The translations under genes were made by a program, and so were the position numbers. A stretch of DNA of 36,713 nt from an uncultured Alphaproteobacteria bacterium (lineage in GTDB: Bacteria > Pseudomonadota > Alphaproteobacteria > RF32 > CAG-239). The notes beneath the pieces are model-generated. The model had not been told where the DNA came from. It saw nothing but the letters and a program-made list of their open reading frames with translations, and did no database searches. Where the stretch lies: the NCBI GenBank assembly GCA_944393725.1, contig CALYBC010000011.1, positions 1-36,713 on the forward strand, given 5' to 3'. Positions within the stretch are counted from its first letter, which is position 1. Every line of letters starts with the position of its first letter. This document shows, piece after piece, positions 34,494 to 36,713 of this stretch.

Positions 34494-35681
34494 TTGCCTA
34501 AACTCACACCGACACAATTAAGATATATACTCATCAAGAGCTTGCATTTCTTGGTTGTGTTGGTGTTGGGCCTAATGTTGTTTTTTTATTTTCACTCAGA
34601 TAAAAAAGGTGTAATCGAACAAGTAAAATCAGCTGAGTCGGATTTGCCTGTTTTACAAGAGATATCATCTTATGAACTATTTTGCGCCAACAATGAAGAC
34701 ATAAATTGTTGGGACATATCAAAGCAGTATAAAGAGAAAAATCAAAAAAAATCACCTGAAGTTATTTTAATGGATACCGGAGAATTGGATGAGAAGCTGC
34801 GACAAAAGATATCATTAATCGCCGGTAATGGCTATAATGTAAATTTGAAATTTAACGGTGATATGCATGAACTGTTGGATAAGCTATATGAAGAAGATCT
34901 TCCAGACGATGTAATTGATGAAAGCCTAAAGGAAAACCAACCTCATTTGAAAGAGGTTACTTTTATACCTCCGCACAAGCCAGTTTATTGGGGCAAAGAA
35001 CCTAAGGTAATAATAGTAATTGACGATATGGGTATAAGCAAAAAACGCACGGCCGACATAATAAGCTTACATTATCCGTTGACGGTAGCATTCCTAACTT
35101 ACGGAAATAAACTGGAGGAGCAAATAGCATCAGCTGAGAAATCAGGTCATGAGATAATGTTGCACACTCCGATGGAAGCAACAAGTAATATAGATGCGGC
35201 CCCTGATGTTTTAACCACCAAGATGAGTTTAGATGAACTAGCCGGAAATTTTGAAAAAATGCTGAACAATTTTCCAAAGATACAAGGGATAAACAATCAT
35301 ATGGGCAGCAAGTTAACCGAAGATTTTGAGCGGATGCAAGTAATAATGAAGATATTAAAAAAACGCGGGATGTTTTTTTTAGATTCAAAAACCTCGGCCA
35401 AATCACGGGCTGAAGCTGCAGCCGCAGAAGAGGGAATAGCCTATGCGCATCGTCATGTATTTTTAGATAATAATAATGATAAGGACTATGTGCTTGGACA
35501 ATTAAATAAGGTGGAAAAACTGGCACATAAGAACGGATATGCGATAGCTATAGGACACCCCAAGACAGCGACCTTTGCCGCACTTCAGGAGTGGCTTCCG
35601 AGCTTGCCTGATAAGGGGATAGAGCTGATACATTTAAGCGAGGCAATAAAAGTATTGCATCCAAGATTTGATAAAAAATAA
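34494..35681 (+). CDS. Divergent polysaccharide deacetylase (YibQ/DUF610 family)
   Basis: The protein has 395 residues from a TTG start; there is no clear SD, but the frame begins with a basic stretch and one membrane span (FLVVLVLGLMLFFYF at ~19-33), which supports it. The deacetylase-like NodB fold is visible in VIIVIDDMG, EIMLHTPME, NNHMGSKLT, MFFLDSKTS and AIAIGHPKTAT. Members are anchored in the envelope, and their substrate is uncertain. Residues 40-160 form a variable linker. It is probably translated with lysS. No terminator is evident before the tRNA promoter. Confidence 0.88.
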   Translation: MPKLTPTQLRYILIKSLHFLVVLVLGLMLFFYFHSDKKGVIEQVKSAESDLPVLQEISSYELFCANNEDINCWDISKQYKEKNQKKSPEVILMDTGELDEKLRQKISLIAGNGYNVNLKFNGDMHELLDKLYEEDLPDDVIDESLKENQPHLKEVTFIPPHKPVYWGKEPKVIIVIDDMGISKKRTADIISLHYPLTVAFLTYGNKLEEQIASAEKSGHEIMLHTPMEATSNIDAAPDVLTTKMSLDELAGNFEKMLNNFPKIQGINNHMGSKLTEDFERMQVIMKILKKRGMFFLDSKTSAKSRAEAAAAEEGIAYAHRHVFLDNNNDKDYVLGQLNKVEKLAHKNGYAIAIGHPKTATFAALQEWLPSLPDKGIELIHLSEAIKVLHPRFDKK

Positions 35682-35700
35682 AAAATAATGAAAAAAAAGC

Positions 35701-35729
35701 TTGACCGATAAAAAAAATATCTGTATAAA
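35701..35729 (+). promoter_or_regulatory. tRNA-Glu promoter
   Basis: TTGACC (35701-35706), 17 bp, then TATAAA (35724-35729). It lies 20 bases before the tRNA, close to consensus. Confidence 0.8.
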
Positions 35730-35748
35730 CCACCTTGTCACAGACACT

Positions 35749-35823
35749 GGTCCCATCGTCTAATGGTTAGGACATCACCCTTTCACGGTGGTAATATGGG
35801 TTCGAATCCCGTTGGGATCACCA
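35749..35823 (+). tRNA. tRNA-Glu (anticodon TTC), CCA encoded
   Basis: The cloverleaf is visible. The acceptor stem is GGTCCCA / TGGGATC, followed by ACCA. The anticodon loop CTTTCAC (35780-35786) has anticodon TTC (35782-35784), and the T arm is ATGGG-TTCGAAT-CCCGT. Its length of 75 nt includes CCA. Its 3' end is repeated at the right edge of the window. Confidence 0.97.
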
Positions 35824-35825
35824 AT
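35805..35825 (+). repeat. tRNA-Glu 3' end copy 1 of a 21-bp direct repeat (possible att)
   Basis: The T-loop end, acceptor strand, CCA and two following bases match 36693-36713 exactly. Such tRNA 3'-end duplications commonly mark integration by tyrosine recombinases. Confidence 0.8.
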
Positions 35826-35831
35826 TCAAAC

Positions 35832-35861
35832 AGCAGTCATGAAAATGGCTGCTTTTTCTTT
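35832..35861 (+). terminator. tRNA-Glu terminator
   Basis: AGCAGTCAT / ATGGCTGCT stem (one T-G pair) with a GAAA loop at 35841-35844, then a T-rich tract. Confidence 0.88.
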
Positions 35862-35963
35862 TATTTCCAAGGATTATCTTGAGTTCGGATGTTCCATTTT
35901 CAAAAATATTCATTTTTCAATTTGTCCGAATTTTTTTAATTATTTTTTGCTGTTTTACAAGTG

Positions 35964-36446
35964 TTAATTTGTATTATAAAATTTGATAGGATATCCTTCA
36001 TTTTCACTAATAGGTTCATATTGCTTTAGTAATTCATCAAAAATATTCTCGTCTATAAAAAGTTCACTAGGGTTATTTTTAGTTCGCTCAATAACTCTTT
36101 TTCTTGCAATATCCAAACTACATACAGTAACATAAAAAATAACATTTGGTGTAATAGTCTTTGCCCATTTATAATATTCTTCTCGTTGAGCCTTACTCCA
36201 GAATCCATAGTCCAAAATCACATTTTGCCCTGTTTCGATAAATTTAACAGCTTCTTGACGGATATAAGAATCAATTTTTTTATATTTTTCTCGAAAATTA
36301 TCTGGGTTGCGGCCATAGTGCTTTAACATAATTTCATCATGGGTAAACCTAACGGCAGGTAACTCCATTTCTAATTTTTTTGCAAAAGTTGTTTTACCAA
36401 AACCGATAAAACCACATATTAGATTTATAGAAGGCTTATTGCTCAT
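35964..36446 (-). CDS. P-loop kinase-like ATPase (AAA_33 type)
   Basis: The 160-residue protein has a Walker A (GFIGFGKTT) near residue 12 and an acidic strand (VILDYGFWSK) that may be the Walker B or substrate-binding region. The HDEIM, ARKRVIERT and Arg/Lys-rich lid resemble small AAA_33/zeta-like phosphotransferases. The substrate is unknown. AAGGT precedes the start. The gene lies alone between tRNA-Glu and the second tRNA-derived segment, so it could be cargo of a small inserted element. Confidence 0.82.
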   Translation of the reverse strand: MSNKPSINLICGFIGFGKTTFAKKLEMELPAVRFTHDEIMLKHYGRNPDNFREKYKKIDSYIRQEAVKFIETGQNVILDYGFWSKAQREEYYKWAKTITPNVIFYVTVCSLDIARKRVIERTKNNPSELFIDENIFDELLKQYEPISENEGYPIKFYNTN

Positions 36447-36524
36447 TGTTTCTACCTTTTTATTCAGTATATATGAGAAAAAATAAATTAATAGTAAAAG
36501 TTCGTAAACCGTGAATTAAACATC

Positions 36525-36571
36525 ACCAATACAAAAAAGGCCTCCATAAAGGAGACCTTTTTTGTATTGGT
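36525..36571. repeat. Long perfect inverted repeat / terminator-like hairpin
   Basis: Arms ACCAATACAAAAAAGG (36525-36540) and its exact complement (36556-36571) flank an inner CTCC/GGAG pair. The A6/T6 runs make it work as a terminator in either direction. It lies upstream of the kinase gene, and no plus-strand gene ends just before it. The right-hand side may belong to a minus-strand transcript from outside the window. Confidence 0.85.
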
Positions 36572-36580
36572 AATTTAATT

Positions 36581-36713
36581 GATTCGAACCCATAGAAATG
36601 GGTTTGACAAGGACGAGAGGCAGACGGGAGTATGCCGGTGAGGCTTTAGCCGAGCGAGGACGCTTTCGTGCAGAGAGCAAAGCGAACAAGCCAATCCCGT
36701 TGGGATCACCAAT
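36581..36713 (+). other. Partial tRNA-Glu-like segment with an ~86-nt GC-rich insert in the T loop
   Basis: GATTCGAACCCAT (36581-36593) is the exact inverse complement of the tRNA-Glu T arm (35796-35808). After four bases comes ATGGGTTTGA (36598-36607), the same T arm in forward sense with one change. A GC-rich stretch of about 86 bases (36608-36693) follows, then the tRNA 3' end with CCA, to the last base. The 5' half of a tRNA is absent. The insert contains CGCTTT/AAAGCG and GGCT/AGCC pairings. A frame from ATG 36598 stays open to the edge, but I do not claim it is a gene. Confidence 0.7.
36693..36713 (+). repeat. tRNA-Glu 3' end copy 2 of the 21-bp direct repeat
   Basis: All 21 bases match 35805-35825. 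The match reaches the window edge, so it may extend further. Confidence 0.85.

Noticed and set aside
35002..35526. 174-residue minus-strand frame inside the deacetylase gene
   Set aside because: It is antisense to conserved deacetylase motifs; low-complexity Leu/Ser-rich translation.
36598..36713. Open frame from ATG 36598 to the edge
   Set aside because: It runs through the tRNA end and a structured GC-rich insert, has no SD, and is better explained as a repeat.

Overview
The window is an AT-rich stretch of bacterial chromosome with a Gram-negative gene set: an RND efflux pump, outer-membrane barrels, lipoproteins, and a meso-DAP-type MurE. The most likely source is an uncultured, probably host-associated alphaproteobacterium. 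The best evidence is upstream of lexA, where a GTTC-N7-GTTC box (the alphaproteobacterial form of the LexA operator) overlaps the lexA promoter. Two TTAA-N7-TTAA sites of the CtrA type agree with this, but they are weak evidence at this base composition. The exact lineage is inference.

Layout. 1-1838 (-) is a large membrane/repeat protein that runs off the left edge with 15-residue Pro/Ala/Lys repeats. 2077-3213 (+) is a TPR-methyltransferase, converging on a small DUF2934-like protein (3261-3473, -). 3709-10776 (+) is a glycogen/alpha-glucan operon, glgB-glgX-malQ-HAD phosphatase, behind a clear sigma70-type promoter. 10863-15751 (+) is a tetR/acrR-acrA-acrB efflux operon with an operator palindrome resembling that of E. 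coli AcrR. 15922-22680 (+) encodes a secreted 2252-residue cysteine-rich repeat protein, followed by an A/C-only tandem repeat and a strong terminator. 23021-25699 (-) encodes an 892-residue charged coiled-coil protein. 25899-27681 (+) is a pair of paralogous outer-membrane barrels.

From 27686 onward come an orphan-looking DNA methyltransferase (-), a Cys-rich lipoprotein (-), a small exported protein (-), murE (+), an ftsB/divIC-like gene (-), a small lipoprotein (-), lexA (-), lysS of class II (+) and a YibQ-type divergent polysaccharide deacetylase (+). The right end holds tRNA-Glu(TTC) with its own promoter and terminator, then a P-loop kinase gene (-). The window closes on a second partial tRNA-Glu-like segment in which about 86 GC-rich bases sit inside the T-loop sequence. 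The tRNA 3' end is repeated exactly at the last base of the window.

The genes fall into four groups. One is alpha-glucan remodelling (branching, debranching, disproportionation). The second is a self-regulated drug efflux module that lacks its own outer-membrane channel here. The third is a set of cell-surface genes (giant Cys-rich protein, barrels, lipoproteins). The fourth is housekeeping (murE, ftsB, lexA, lysS, tRNA-Glu). The least explained parts are the giant Cys-rich protein, the two large minus-strand proteins that share an upstream motif at nearly the same distance from their starts, and the tRNA-Glu-derived structure at the right edge.
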